This document shows positions 1-12,454 of a DNA stretch of 64,000 nucleotides, in pieces (position 1 is the stretch's first letter; the number at the start of each line of letters is the position of its first letter). The notes under the pieces were generated by a model. It was not told the DNA's origin and did no database searches. It saw only the letters and a program-made list of their open reading frames with translations. Position numbers and translations under genes: made by a program. The stretch spans positions 65,404,205-65,468,204 of the forward strand of contig JAVIAB010000073.1 of the NCBI GenBank assembly GCA_032433765.1, written 5' to 3'. This stretch comes from Megaustenia siamemsis (lineage: Eukaryota; Mollusca; Gastropoda; Stylommatophora; Ariophantidae).

Positions 1-519
1 GAATGTTAGCGCTTGTTTGTTATAGAACGTAGGTCACATAGAGAATGTTAGCGCTTGGATGTTATAGAACGTAGGTCACATAGAGAATGTTAGCGCTTGG
101 TTGTTGTAGAATGTTGTTCACATAGAGAATATTAGTGCTTGGTTGTTGTAGAACGTTGTTCACATAGAGCATGTTAGCGCTTGGTTGTTGTAGAATGTAG
201 GTCACATAGAGATTGTTAGGGCTTGGTTGTTGTAGAATGTAGGTCAAATAGAGAATGTTAGCGCTTTAGTTGTTGTAGAATGTAGGTCACATAGAGAATG
301 TTAGCGCTTGGCTGTTGTAGAATGTTGTTCACATAGAGAATATTAACGCTTGGTTGTTGTAGAATGTAGGTCACATAGAGAATATTAGAGCTTGGTTGTT
401 GTAGAATGTTGTTCACATAGAGAATATTAGCGCTTGGTTGTTGTAGAATATAGGTCACATAGAGATTGTTAGGGCTTGGTTGTTGTAGAATGTAGGTCAA
501 ATAGAGAATGTTAGCGCTT

Positions 520-3500
520 TAGTTGTTGTAAAATGTAGGTCACATAGAGAATGTTAGCGAATTTGTTGTTGTAGAATGTAGGTCAAATAGAGAATGTTAG
601 CGATTTTGTTATTGTAGAATGTTGGTCACATAGAGAATGTTAGCGCTTTTGTTATTGTAGAATGTAGGTCACATAGAGAATGTTAGGGCTTGGTTGTTGT
701 GGAATGTAGGTCAAATAGAGAATGTTAGCGCTTTTGTTGTTGTAGAATGTAGGTCACATAGAGAATGTTAGCGAATTTGTTGTTGTAGAAAATAGGTCAC
801 ATAGAGAATGTTAGCGATTTTGATATTGTAGAATGTAGGTCACATAGAGAATGTTATAGTCCGTTCAGATTCGTTTTCCGAGATGTTATGATTTATAATT
901 CAAAAAGTTCTTAATGATTTCACATGATTTTTGCATACGGTGTTAAAATGTTCATGTCACGAGAACATATGTGTTACTCAATGTCTAGCTATAACGGTTT
1001 TCTTAAAGCGGCGAATTCCTTTGATCTTTGCCCATGTAACTATTATTTTGGCCCTAATCAAAATGTTTTACAGTAATCTAGTGCAACGATGACCCATAGG
1101 CGTGTCCATAAAATATTTTGCCTTTATATTCATTCTCACATAGACTTGCAGAAGATAATATGGATAGTGCCGCCTCCTTTCTGTAAATATTGAGATTTGC
1201 CTCTGAATTATGACTCGAACTCGAGTCTACGGCCGTGATTTTGACGTCACATAATTTCCAGTTTCGGCTAAAATGTCATTTTGTGCTAAACGGGAAATTT
1301 CATATGTAACATTTCTTTATTAAAATTTATAGTGGAAACATAACTATTTTAGGACGGTGCGCATTCAGCCGTGAAGGTCATGCCTATATGTTAAAGAATC
1401 AGCTGTGAGATGTAAGCATCTACATAATCCCGCCGGTGTTTATAATATATCGATTAACTTTTTTTTAATATAGGTTAAATAAGGCATCTTTGAAACTGGA
1501 TCACATTTCTTTCACAAAAAAATATTTTATAGCGACATTAGTATTCTAAACCTAACTTCAAAAGATCAATGCAAATGAACAATAAGTTTTTGAAAAAAAT
1601 AAATTAATGTCTAGGCAACGAATCTGAACGGACTATAGCACTTTTGTTATTGTAGAATGTAGGTCACATAGAGAATGTTAGCGCTTTTGTTGTTGTAGAA
1701 TGTTGGTCACATAGAGAATATTAGTGCTTGGTTGTTGTAGAATGTTGTTCACATAGAGAATATTAGCGCTTGGTTGTTGTAGAATGTTGGTCACATAGAG
1801 AATATTAGTGCTTGGTTGTTGTAGAATGTTGTTCACATAGAGAATATTAGTGACTTTATTGTTATAGAAAACATATGTCTCATAAAGAATGTTAGCGCTT
1901 GGTTGTTGTAGAATGTTGTTCACATAGAGAATGTTAGTGCTTGGATGTTGTAGAATGTTGTCCACATAGAGAATATTAGAGCTTGGTTGTTGTAGAATGT
2001 TGTTCACTAGAGAATATTAGAGCTTGGTTGTTGTAGAATGTTGTTCACATAGAGAATATTAGTGCTTGGTTGTTGTAGAATGTTGTTCATGTAGAGAATA
2101 TTAGTGCTTGGTTGTTGTAGAATGTTGTTCACATAGAGAATATTAGAGCTTGGTTGTTGTAGAACGTTGTTCACATAGAGAATATTAGAGCTTGGTTGTT
2201 GTAGAATGTTGGTCTCATAGAGAATATTAGTGCTTGGTTGTTGTAGAACGTTGTTCACATAGAGAATATTAGTGCTTGGATGTTGTAGAATGTTGTTCAC
2301 ATAGAGAATATTAGAGCTTGGTTGTTGTAGAACGTTGTTCACATAGAGAATATTAGTGCTTGGTTGTTGTAGAACGTTGTTCACATAGAGAATATTAGAG
2401 CTTGGTTGTTGTAGAATGTTGGTCTCATAGAGAATATTAGTGCTTCGTTGTTATAGAAAACATACGTCACATAGAGAATGTTAGCGCATGGTTGTTGTAG
2501 AATGTTGGTCACATAGAGAATGTTAGTGCTTGGTTGTTATAGAATGTTGTTCGTATAGAGAATGTTAGTGCTTGGTTGTTATAGAATGTTTGGTCACATA
2601 GAGAATGTTAGTGCTTGGTTATTATAGAATGTTGTTCACATAGAGAATGTTAGTGCTTAATTGTTATAGAATGTTGTTCATATAGAGAATGTTAGTGATT
2701 GGTTGTTGTAGAATGTTGATCACATAGAGAATGTTAGCGCTTTTGTTGTTATAGAACGTTGTTCACATAGAGAATATTAGTGCTTTGGTGTTGTAGAATG
2801 TTGTTCACATAGAGAATATTAGTGCTTGGTTGTTGTAGAACGTTGTTCACATAGAGAATATTAGCGCTTGGTTGTTGTAGAATGTTGTTTACATAGAGAA
2901 TATTAGTGCTTGTTTGTTATAGAACGTTGGTCACATAGAGAATGTTAGCGCTTGCTTGATGTAGAATGTTGTTCACATATAGAATGTTAGCGCTTGGTTC
3001 TTGTAGAATGTTTTTCACATAGAGAATGTGAGAGCTTGAATATTGTAGAATGTTGGTCACATAGAGAATGTTAGCGCTTTTGTTATTGTAGAATGTAGGT
3101 CACATAGAGAATGTTAGCGCTTGGTTGTTGTAGAATATTGTTCACATAGAGAATGTTAGCGCTTGTTTGTTATAGAAGTAGGTCACATAGAGAATGTTAG
3201 TGCTTGGTTGTTATAGAACGTAGGTCACATAGAGAATGTTAGTGCTTGGTTGTTATATAACATAGGTCACATAAGAATGTTAGTGCTTGGTTGTTATAGA
3301 ACGTAGGTCACATAGAGAATGTTAGCGCTTGTTTGTTATAGAAGTAGGTCACATAGAGAATGTTAGTGCTTGGTTGTCATAGAACGTAGGTCACATAGAG
3401 AATGTTAGTGCTTGGTTGTTATAGAACGTTGGTCACATAGAGAATGTTAGTGCTTGTTTGTTATAGAACGTAGGTCACATAGAGAATGTTAGCGCTTGGT

Positions 3501-4421
3501 TGTTGTAGAATGTTGTTCACATAGAGAATGTTAGCGCTTGGTTGTTATAGACCGTAGGTCACATAGAGAATGTTACCGCTTGGTTGTTGTAGAATGTTGT
3601 TCACATAGAGAATAGTAGCGCTTGGTTGTTATAGAACGTAGGTCACATAGAGAATGTTATCGCTTGGTTGTTATAGAACGTAGGTCACATAGAGAATGTT
3701 AGCGCTTGGTTGTTGTATAATGTTGTTCACATAGAGAATGTTAGCGCTTGGTTGTTATAGAACGTAGGTCACATAGAGAATGTTAGCGCTTGGTTGTTAT
3801 AGAACGTAGGTCACATAGTGAATGTTAGCGATTGGTTGTTGTAGAATGTTGTTCACATAGAGAATGTTAGCGTTTGGTTGTTGTAGAATGTTGTTCACAA
3901 AGAGAATGTTAGCGTTTGGTTGTTATAGAACGTAGGTCACATAGAGACTGTTAGCGCTTGGTTGTTATAGAACGTAGGTCACATAGAGAATGTTAGCGCT
4001 TGGTTGTTGTAGAACATAGGTCACATAGAGAATGTTAGTGCTTGGTTGTTATAGAACGTAGGTCACAAAGAGAATGTTAGTGCTTGGTTGTTATAGAACG
4101 TAGGTCACATAGAGAATGTTAGCGCTTGTTTGTTATATAACGTAGGTCACATAGAGAATATTAGTGCTTGGTTGTTGTAGAACGTTGTTCACATAGAGCA
4201 TGTTAGCGCTTGGCTGTTGTAGAATGTTGTTCACATAGAGAATATTAACGCTTGGTTGTTGTAGAATGTAGGTCACATAGAGAATATTAGTGCTTGGTTG
4301 TTGTAGAATGTTGTTCACATAGAGAATATTAGCGCTTGGTTGTTGTAGAATGTAGGTCACATAGAGATTGTTAGGGCTTGGTTGTTGTAGAATGTAGGTC
4401 AAATAGAGAATGTTAGCGCTT
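520..4421 (+). repeat. Satellite HOR copy A (carries MITE copy 1)
   Basis: Boundaries are set at the rare marker TAGTTGTTGTAAAATG, which occurs about once per higher-order unit (520 and 4422). Length is 3.9 kb including the 779-bp MITE, so about 3.12 kb of satellite. Order of blocks: 43-bp GTAGGTC monomers, the MITE, ATTAGTG/ATTAGAG monomers with one GAAAACATATGTC marker near 1867, a GAAAACATACGTC marker near 2455, then a long run of TTATAG monomers from about 3.1 to 4.1 kb. Confidence 0.8.
857..1635 (+). mobile_element. MITE-like DNA transposon, copy 1 (779 bp, TA target duplication)
   Basis: The ends are perfect 19-bp inverted repeats: TAGTCCGTTCAGATTCGTT at the left and its reverse complement at the right. 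The flanks are TA (855-856) and TA (1636-1637). Removing the element and one TA restores the satellite word GAATGTTAGCACTT, which is present uninterrupted in other HORs. There is no coding frame of note inside, so it is non-autonomous. TA duplication is typical of elements moved by Tc1/mariner-type transposases; that assignment is an inference. The body is unrelated to the satellite. Confidence 0.9.
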
Positions 4422-7400
4422 TAGTTGTTGTAAAATGTAGGTCACATAGAGAATGTTAGCGAATTTGTTGTTGTAGAATGTAGGTCAAATAGAGAATGTT
4501 AGCGATTTTGTTATTGTAGAATGTAGGTCACATAGAGAATGTTAGCGCTTTTGTTATTGTAGAATGTAGGTCACATAGAGAATGTTAGGGCTTGGTTGTT
4601 GTAGAATGTAGGTCAAATAGAGAATGTTAGCGCTTTTGTTGTTGTAGAATGTAGGTCACATAGAGAATGTTAGCGAATTTGTTGTTGTAGAATGTAGGTC
4701 ACATAGAGAATGTTAGCGATTTTGTTATTGTAGAATGTAGGTCACATAGAGAATGTTAGCACTTTTGTTATTGTAGAATGTAGGTCACATAGAGAATGTT
4801 AGCGCTTTTGTTGTTGTAGAATGTTGGTCACATAGAGAATATTAGTGCTTGGTTGTTGTAGAATGTTGTTCACATAGAGAATATTAGCGCTTGGTTGTTG
4901 TAGAATGTTGGTCACATAGAGAATATTAGTGCTTGGTTGTTGTAGAATGTTGTTCACATAGAGAATATTAGTGACTTTGTTGTTATAGAAAACATATGTC
5001 TCATAGAGAATGTTAGCGCTTGGTTGTTGTAGAATGTTGTTCACATAGAGAATGTTAGTGCTTGGATGTTGTAGAATGTTGTTCACATAGAGAATATTAG
5101 AGCTTGGTTGTTGTAGAATGTTGTTCACTAGAGAATATTAGAGCTTGGTTGTTGTAGAATGTTGTTCACATAGAGAATATTAGTGCTTGGTTGTTGTTGA
5201 ATGTTGTTCAAGTAGATAATATTAGTGCTTGGTTGTTGTAGAATGTTGTTCACATAGAGAATATTAGAGCTTGGTTGTTGTAGAACGTTGTTCACATAGA
5301 GAATATTAGAGCTTGGTTGTTGTAGAATGTTGGTCTCATAGAGAATATTAGTGCTTGGTTGTTGTAGAACGTTGTTCACATAGAGAATATTAGTGCTTGG
5401 ATGTTGTAGAATGTTGTTCACATAGAGAATATTAGAGCTTGGTTGTTGTAGAACGTTGTTCACATAGAGAATATTAGTGCTTGGTTGTTGTAGAACGTTG
5501 TTCACATAGAGAATATTAGAGCTTGATTGTTGTAGAATGTTGGTCTCATAGAGAATATTAGTGCTTGGTTGTTGTAGAACGTTGTTCACATAGAGAATAT
5601 TAGTGCTTGGATGTTGTAGAATGTTGTTCACATAGAGAATATTAGCGCTTGGTTGTTGTAGAATGTTGGTCACATAGAGAATATTAGTGCTTGGTTGTTG
5701 TAGAATGTTGTTCACATAGAGAATATTAGTGACTTTGTTGTTATAGAAAACATATGTCTCATAGAGAATGTTAGCGCTTGGTTGTTGTAGAATGTTGTTC
5801 ACATAGAGAATGTTAGTGCTTGGATGTTGTAGAATGTTGTTCACATAGAGAATATTAGAGCTTGGTTGTTGTAGAATGTTGTTCACTAGAGAATATTAGA
5901 GCTTGGTTGTTGTAGAATGTTGTTCACATAGAGAATATTAGTGCTTGGTTGTTGTAGAATGTTGTTCATGTAGAGAATATTAGTGCTTGGTTGTTGTAGA
6001 ATGTTGTTCACATAGAGAATATTAGAGCTTGGTTGTTGTAGAACGTTGTTCACATAGAGAATATTAGAGCTTGGTTGTTGTAGAATGTTGGTCTCATAGA
6101 GAATATTAGTGCTTGGTTGTTGTAGAACGTTGTTCACATAGAGAATATTAGTGCTTGGATGTTGTAGAATGTTGTTCACATAGAGAATATTAGAGCTTGG
6201 TTGTTGTAGAACGTTGTTCACATAGAGAATATTAGTGCTTGGTTGTTGTAGAACGTTGTTCACATAGAGAATATTAGTGCTTGTTTGTTATAGAACGTTG
6301 GTCACATAGAGAATGTTAGCGCTTGCTTGATGTAGAATGTTGTTCACATATAGAATGTTAGCGCTTGGTTCTTGTAGAATGTTTTTCACATAGAGAATGT
6401 GAGAGCTTGAATATTGTAGAATGTTGGTCACATAGAGAATGTTAGCGCTTTTGTTATTGTAGAATGTAGGTCACATAGAGAATGTTAGCGCTTGGTTGTT
6501 GTAGAATATTGTTCACATAGAGAATGTTAGCGCTTGTTTGTTATAGAAGTAGGTCACATAGAGAATGTTAGTGCTTGGTTGTTATAGAACGTAGGTCACA
6601 TAGAGAATGTTAGTGCTTGGTTGTTATATAACATAGGTCACATAGAGAATGTTAGTGCTTGGTTGTTATAGAACGTAGGTCACATAGAGAATGTTAGCGC
6701 TTGTTTGTTATAGAAGTAGGTCACATAGAGAATGTTAGTGCTTGGTTGTCATAGAACGTAGGTCACATAGAGAATGTTAGTGCTTGGTTGTTATAGAACG
6801 TTGGTCACATAGAGAATGTTAGTGCTTGTTTGTTATAGAACGTAGGTCACATAGAGAATGTTAGCGCTTGGTTGTTGTAGAATGTTGTTCACATAGAGAA
6901 TGTTAGCGCTTGGTTGTTATAGACCGTAGGTCACATAGAGAATGTTACCGCTTGGTTGTTGTAGAATGTTGTTCACATAGAGAATAGTAGCGCTTGGTTG
7001 TTATAGAACGTAGGTCACATAGAGAATGTTATCGCTTGGTTGTTATAGAACGTAGGTCACATAGAGAATGTTAGCGCTTGGTTGTTGTAGAATGTTGTTC
7101 ACATAGAGAATGTTAGCGCTTGGTTGTTATAGAACGTAGGTCACATAGAGAATGTTAGCGCTTGGTTGTTATAGAACGTAGGTCACATAGAGAATTTTAG
7201 CGCTTGGTTGTTGTAGAATGTTGTTCACATAGAGAATGTTAGCGTTTGGTTGTTGTAGAATGTTGTTCACATAGAGAATGTTAGCGTTTGGTTGTTATAG
7301 AACGTAGGTCACATAGAGAATGTTAGCGCTTGGTTGTTATAGAACGTAGGTCACATAGAGAATGTTAGCGCTTGGTTGTTGTAGAACATAGGTCACATAG

Positions 7401-7920
7401 AGAATGTTAGTGCTTGGTTGTTATAGAACGTAGGTCACATAGAGAATGTTAGTGCTTGGTTGTTATAGAACGTAGGTCACATAGAGAATGTTAGCGCTTG
7501 TTTGTTATATAACGTAGGTCACATAGAGAATATTAGTGCTTGGTTGTTGTAGAACGTTGTTCACATAGAGCATGTTAGCGCTTGGTTGTTGTAGAATGTA
7601 GGTCACATAGAGATTGTTAGGGCTTGGTTGTTGTAGAATGTAGGTCAAATAGAGAATGTTAGCGCTTTAGTTGTTGTAGAATGTAGGTCACATAGAGAAT
7701 GTTAGCGCTTGGTTGTTGTAGAATGTTGTTCACATAGAGAATATTAGCGCTTGGTTGTTGTAGAATGTAGGTCACATAGAGAATATTAGTGCTTGGTTGT
7801 TGTAGAATGTTGTTCACATAGAGAATATTAGCGCTTGGTTGTTGTAGAATGTAGGTCACATAGAGATTGTTAGGGCTTGGTTGTTGTAGAATGTAGGTCA
7901 AATAGAGAATGTTAGCGCTT
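4422..7920 (+). repeat. Satellite HOR copy B (empty MITE site, duplicated 18-mer module)
   Basis: This 3.5-kb unit lies between TAGTTGTTGTAAAATG markers. The TA that is occupied in copies A, D and E is empty here (4757-4758, in GTTAGCACTT). The GAAAACATATGTC module occurs twice, with matching points at 4971 and 5729, 758 bp apart, showing an internal duplication of about 18 monomers. The GAAAACATACGTC block seen in copy A is missing: the sequence passes directly from ATTAGTG monomers to the GCTTGTTTGTTATAG monomer near 6280. Confidence 0.75.
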
Positions 7921-9609
7921 TAGTTGTTGTAAAATGTAGGTCACATAGAGAATGTTAGCGAATTTGTTGTTGTAGAATGTAGGTCACATAGAGAATGTTA
8001 GCGATTTTGTTATTGTAGAATGTAGGTCACATAGAGAATGTTAGCGCTTTTGTTATTGTAGAATGTAGGTCACATAGAGAATGTTAGGGCTTGGTTGTTG
8101 TAGAATGTAGGTCAAATAGAGAATGTTAGCGCTTTTGTTGTTGTAGAATGTAGGTCACATAGAGAATGTTAGCGCTTTGTTGTTGTAGAATGTAGGTCAC
8201 ATAGAGAATGTTAGCGATTTGTTATTGTAGAATGTAGGTCACATAGAGAATGTTAGCACTTTTGTTATTGTAGAATGTAGGTCACATAGAGAATGTTAGC
8301 GCTTTTGTTGTTGTAGAATGTTGGTCACATAGAGAATATTAGTGCTTGGTTGTTGTAGAATGTTGTTCACATAGAGAATATTAGCGCTTGGTTGTTGTAG
8401 AATGTTGGTCACATAGAGAATATTAGTGCTTGGTTGTTGTAGAATGTTGTTCACATAGAGAATATTAGTGCTTTGTTGTTATAGAAAACATATGTCACAT
8501 AGAGAATGTTAGCGCTTGGTTGTTGTAGAATGTTGTTCACATAGAGAATAGTAGCGCTTGGTTGTTATAGAACGTAGGTCACATAGAGAATGTTAGCGCT
8601 TGGTTGTTATAGAACGTTGGTCACATAGAGAATGTTAGCGCTTGGTTGTTGTAGAATGTTGTTCACATAGAGAATGTTAGCGCTTGGTTGTTATAGAACG
8701 TAGGTCACATAGAGAATGTTAGCGCTTGGTTGTTATAGAACGTAGGTCACATAGAGAATGTTAGCGTTTGGTTGTTGTAGAATGTTGTTCACATAGAGAA
8801 TGTTAGCGTTTGGTTGTTGTAGAATGTTGTTCACATAGAGAATGTTAGCGCTTGGTTGTTATAGAACGTAGGTCACATAGAGAATGTTAGCGCTTGGTTG
8901 TTGTAGAACGTAGGTCACATAGAGAATGTTAGCGCTTGGTGTTGTAGAACATAGGTCACATAGAGAATGTTAGTACTTGGTTGTTATAGAACGTAGGTCA
9001 CATAGAGAATGTTAGTGCTTGGTTGTTATAGAACGTAGGTCACATAGAGAATGTTAGTGCTTGGTTGTTATAGAACGTAGGTCACATAGAGAATGTTAGC
9101 GCTTGTTTGTTATAGAACGTAGGTCACATAGAGAATGTTAGCGCTTGGATGTTATAGAACGTAGGTCACATAGAGAATGTTAGCGCTTGGTTGTTGTAGA
9201 ATGTTGTTCACATAGAGAATATTAGTGCTTGGTTGTTGTAGAACGTTGTTCACATAGAGCATGTTAGCGCTTGGTTGTTGTAGAATGTAGGTCACATAGA
9301 GATTGTTAGGGCTTGGTTGTTGTAGAATGTAGGTCAAATAGAGAATGTTAGCGCTTTAGTTGTTGTAGAATGTAGGTCACATAGAGAATGTTAGCGCTTG
9401 GCTGTTGTAGAATGTTGTTCACATAGAGAATATTAACGCTTGGTTGTTGTAGAATGTAGGTCACATAGAGAATATTAGTGCTTGGTTGTTGTAGAATGTT
9501 GTTCACATAGAGAATATTAGCGCTTTGTTGTTGTAGAATGTAGGTCACATAGAGATTGTTAGGGCTTGGTTGTTGTAGAATGTAGGTCAAATAGAGAATG
9601 TTAGCGCTT
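7921..9609 (+). repeat. Satellite HOR copy C, truncated (1.7 kb)
   Basis: About half the usual length. The empty MITE site is at 8254-8255. After the single GAAAACATATGTC marker (near 8485) the sequence jumps to the AGAATAGTAGCGCTTGG monomer near 8545, which in copy B is found near 6985, well downstream of the ATTAGTG/ATTAGAG domain. The whole of that domain is therefore missing, consistent with one unequal-exchange deletion in register. Confidence 0.7.
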
Positions 9610-12454
9610 TAGTTGTTGTAAAATGTAGGTCACATAGAGAATGTTAGCGAATTTGTTGTTGTAGAATGTAGGTCAAATAGAGAATGTTAGCGATTTTGTT
9701 ATTGTAGAATGTAGGTCACATAGAGAATGTTAGCGCTTTTGTTATTGTAGAATGTAGGTCACATAGAGAATGTTAGGGCTTGGTTGTTGTGGAATGTAGG
9801 TCAAATAGAGAATGTTAGCGCTTTTGTTGTTGTAGAATGTAGGTCACATAGAGAATGTTAGCGAATTTGTTGTTGTAGAAAATAGGTCACATAGAGAATG
9901 TTAGCGATTTTGATATTGTAGAATGTAGGTCACATAGAGAATGTTATAGTCCGTTCAGATTCGTTTTCCGAGATGTTATGATTTATAATTCAAAAAGTTC
10001 TTAATGATTTCACATGATTTTTGGCATACGGTGTTAAAATGTTCATGTCACGAGAACATATGTGTTACTCGATGTCTAGCTATAACGGTTTTCTTAAAGC
10101 GGCGAATTCCTTTGATCTTTGCCCATGTACTATTATTTTGGCCCTAATCAAAATGTTTTACAGTAATCTAGTGCAACGATGACCCATAGGCGTGTCCATA
10201 AATATTTTGCCTTTATATTCATTCTCACATAGACTTGCAGAATAATATGGATAGTGCCGCCTCCTTTCTGTAAATATTGAGATTTGCCTCTGAATTATGA
10301 CTCGAACTCGAGTCTACGGCCGTGATTTTGACGTCACATAATTTCCAGTTTCGGCTAAAATGTCATTTTGTGCTAAACGGGAAATTTCATATGTAACATT
10401 TCTTTATTAAAATTTATAGTGGAAACATAACTTTTTAGGACGGTGCGCATTCAGCCGTGAAGGTCATGCCTATATGTTAAAGAATCAGCTGTGAGATGTA
10501 AGCATCTACATAATCCCGCCGGGTGTTTATAATATATCGATTAACTTTTTTTAATATAGGTTAAATAAGGCATCTTTGAAACTGGATCACATTTCTTTCA
10601 CAAAAAAATATTTTTATAGCGACATTAGTATTCTAAACCTAACTTCAAAAGATCAATGCAAATGAACAATAAGTTTTTGAAAAAAATAATTAATGTCTAG
10701 GCAAACGAATCTGAACGGACTATAGCACTTTTGTTATTGTAGAATGTAGGTCACATAGAGAATGTTAGCGCTTTTGTTGTTGTAGAATGTTGGTCACATA
10801 GAGAATATTAGTGCTTGGTTGTTGTAGAATGTTGTTCACATAGAGAATATTAGCGCTTGGTTGTTGTAGAATGTTGGTCACATAGAGAATATTAGTGCTT
10901 GGTTGTTGTAGAATGTTGTTCACATAGAGAATATTAGTGACTTTGTTGTTATAGAAAACATATGTCTCATAGAGAATGTTAGCGCTTGGTTGTTGTAGAA
11001 TGTTGTTCACATAGAGAATGTTAGTGCTTGGATGTTGTAGAATGTTGTCCACATAGAGAATATTAGAGCTTGGTTGTTGTAGAATGTTGTTCACTAGAGA
11101 ATATTAGAGCTTGGTTGTTGTAGAATGTTGTTCACATAGAGAATATTAGTGCTTGGTTGTTGTAGAATGTTGTTCATGTAGAGAATATTAGTGCTTGGTT
11201 GTTGTAGAATGTTGTTCACATAGAGAATATTAGAGCTTGGTTGTTGTAGAATGTTGTCACATAGAGAATATTAGTGCTTGGTTGTTGTAGAACGTTGTTC
11301 ACATAGAGAATATTAGTGCTTGGTTGTTGTAGAATGTTGTTCACATAGAGAATATTAGAGCTTGGTTGTTGTAGAACGTTGTTCACATAGAGAATATTAG
11401 TGCTTGGTTGTTGTAGAACGTTGTTCACATAGAGAATATTAGAGCTTGGTTGTTGTAGAATGTTGGTCTCATAGAGAATATTAGTGCTTGGTTGTTGTAG
11501 AACGTTGTTCACATAGAGAATATTAGTGCTTGGTTGTTGTAGAATGTTGTTCACATAGAGAATATTAGCGCTTGGTTGTTGTAGAATGTTGTTCACATAG
11601 AGAATATTAGTGCTTGGTTGTTGTAGAATGTTGTTCACATAGAGAATATTAGTGCTTGGTTGTTGTAGAATGTTGTTCACATAGAGAATGTTAGTGCTTG
11701 GTTGTTGTAGAACGTTGTTCACATAGAGAATGTTAGTGCTTGGTTGTTGTAGAACGTTGTTCACATAGAGAATGTTAGCGCTTGGTTGTTGTAGAATGTT
11801 GGTCACATAGAGAATATTAGTGCTTGGTTGTTATAGAACGTAGGTCACATAGAGAATGTTAGCGCTTGGTTGTTGTAGAATGTTGTCACATAGAGAATGT
11901 TAGTGCTTGGTTGTTGTAGAATGTAGGTCACATAGAGAATGTTAGCGCTTGTTTGTTATAGAACGTAGGTCACATAGAGAATGTTAGCGCTTGGTTGTTG
12001 TAGAACGTTGTTCACATAGAGAATGTTAGCGCTTGGTTGTTGTAGAATGTTGTTCACATAGAGAATATTAGTGCTTGGTTGTTGTAGAATGTTGTTCACA
12101 TAGAGAATGTTAGCGCTTGGTTGTTGTAGAATGTAGGTCACATAGAGAATGTTAGCGCTTGGTTGTTGTAGAATTAGTTCACATAGAGAATGTTAGCGCT
12201 TGGTTTGTTGTAGAATGTAGGTCACATAGAGAATGTTAGCGCTTGGTTGTTGTAGAATGTTGTTCACATAGAGAATATTAACGCTTGGTTGTTGTAGAAT
12301 GTAGGTCACATAGAGAATATTAGTGCTTGGTTGTTGTAGAATGTTGTTCACATAGAGAATATTAGCGCTTGGTTGTTGTAGAATGTAGGTCACATAGAGA
12401 ATGTTAGGCTTGGTTGTTGTAGAATGTAGGTCAATAGAGAATGTTAGCGCTTGG
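9610..12454 (+). repeat. Satellite HOR copy D (carries MITE copy 2)
   Basis: About 2.85 kb including the 776-bp MITE. It belongs to a long collinear match with the window start: positions from 1 correspond to 9091 onward (offset 9090 before the MITE, 9087 after it), breaking down near 11,200. Its right boundary marker is altered (GGTTGTTGTAAAATG near 12,455). The second half consists of consensus-like monomers with few private variants. Confidence 0.7.
9947..10722 (+). mobile_element. MITE-like DNA transposon, copy 2 (776 bp)
   Basis: Same element, orientation and satellite target as copy 1, flanked by TA at 9945-9946 and 10723-10724. It differs from copy 1 by a small number of single-base substitutions and one-base or few-base indels, so the two copies are recent relatives. 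Because the host monomer and neighbouring satellite variants also match, it was copied with the satellite and not inserted independently. Confidence 0.9.
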
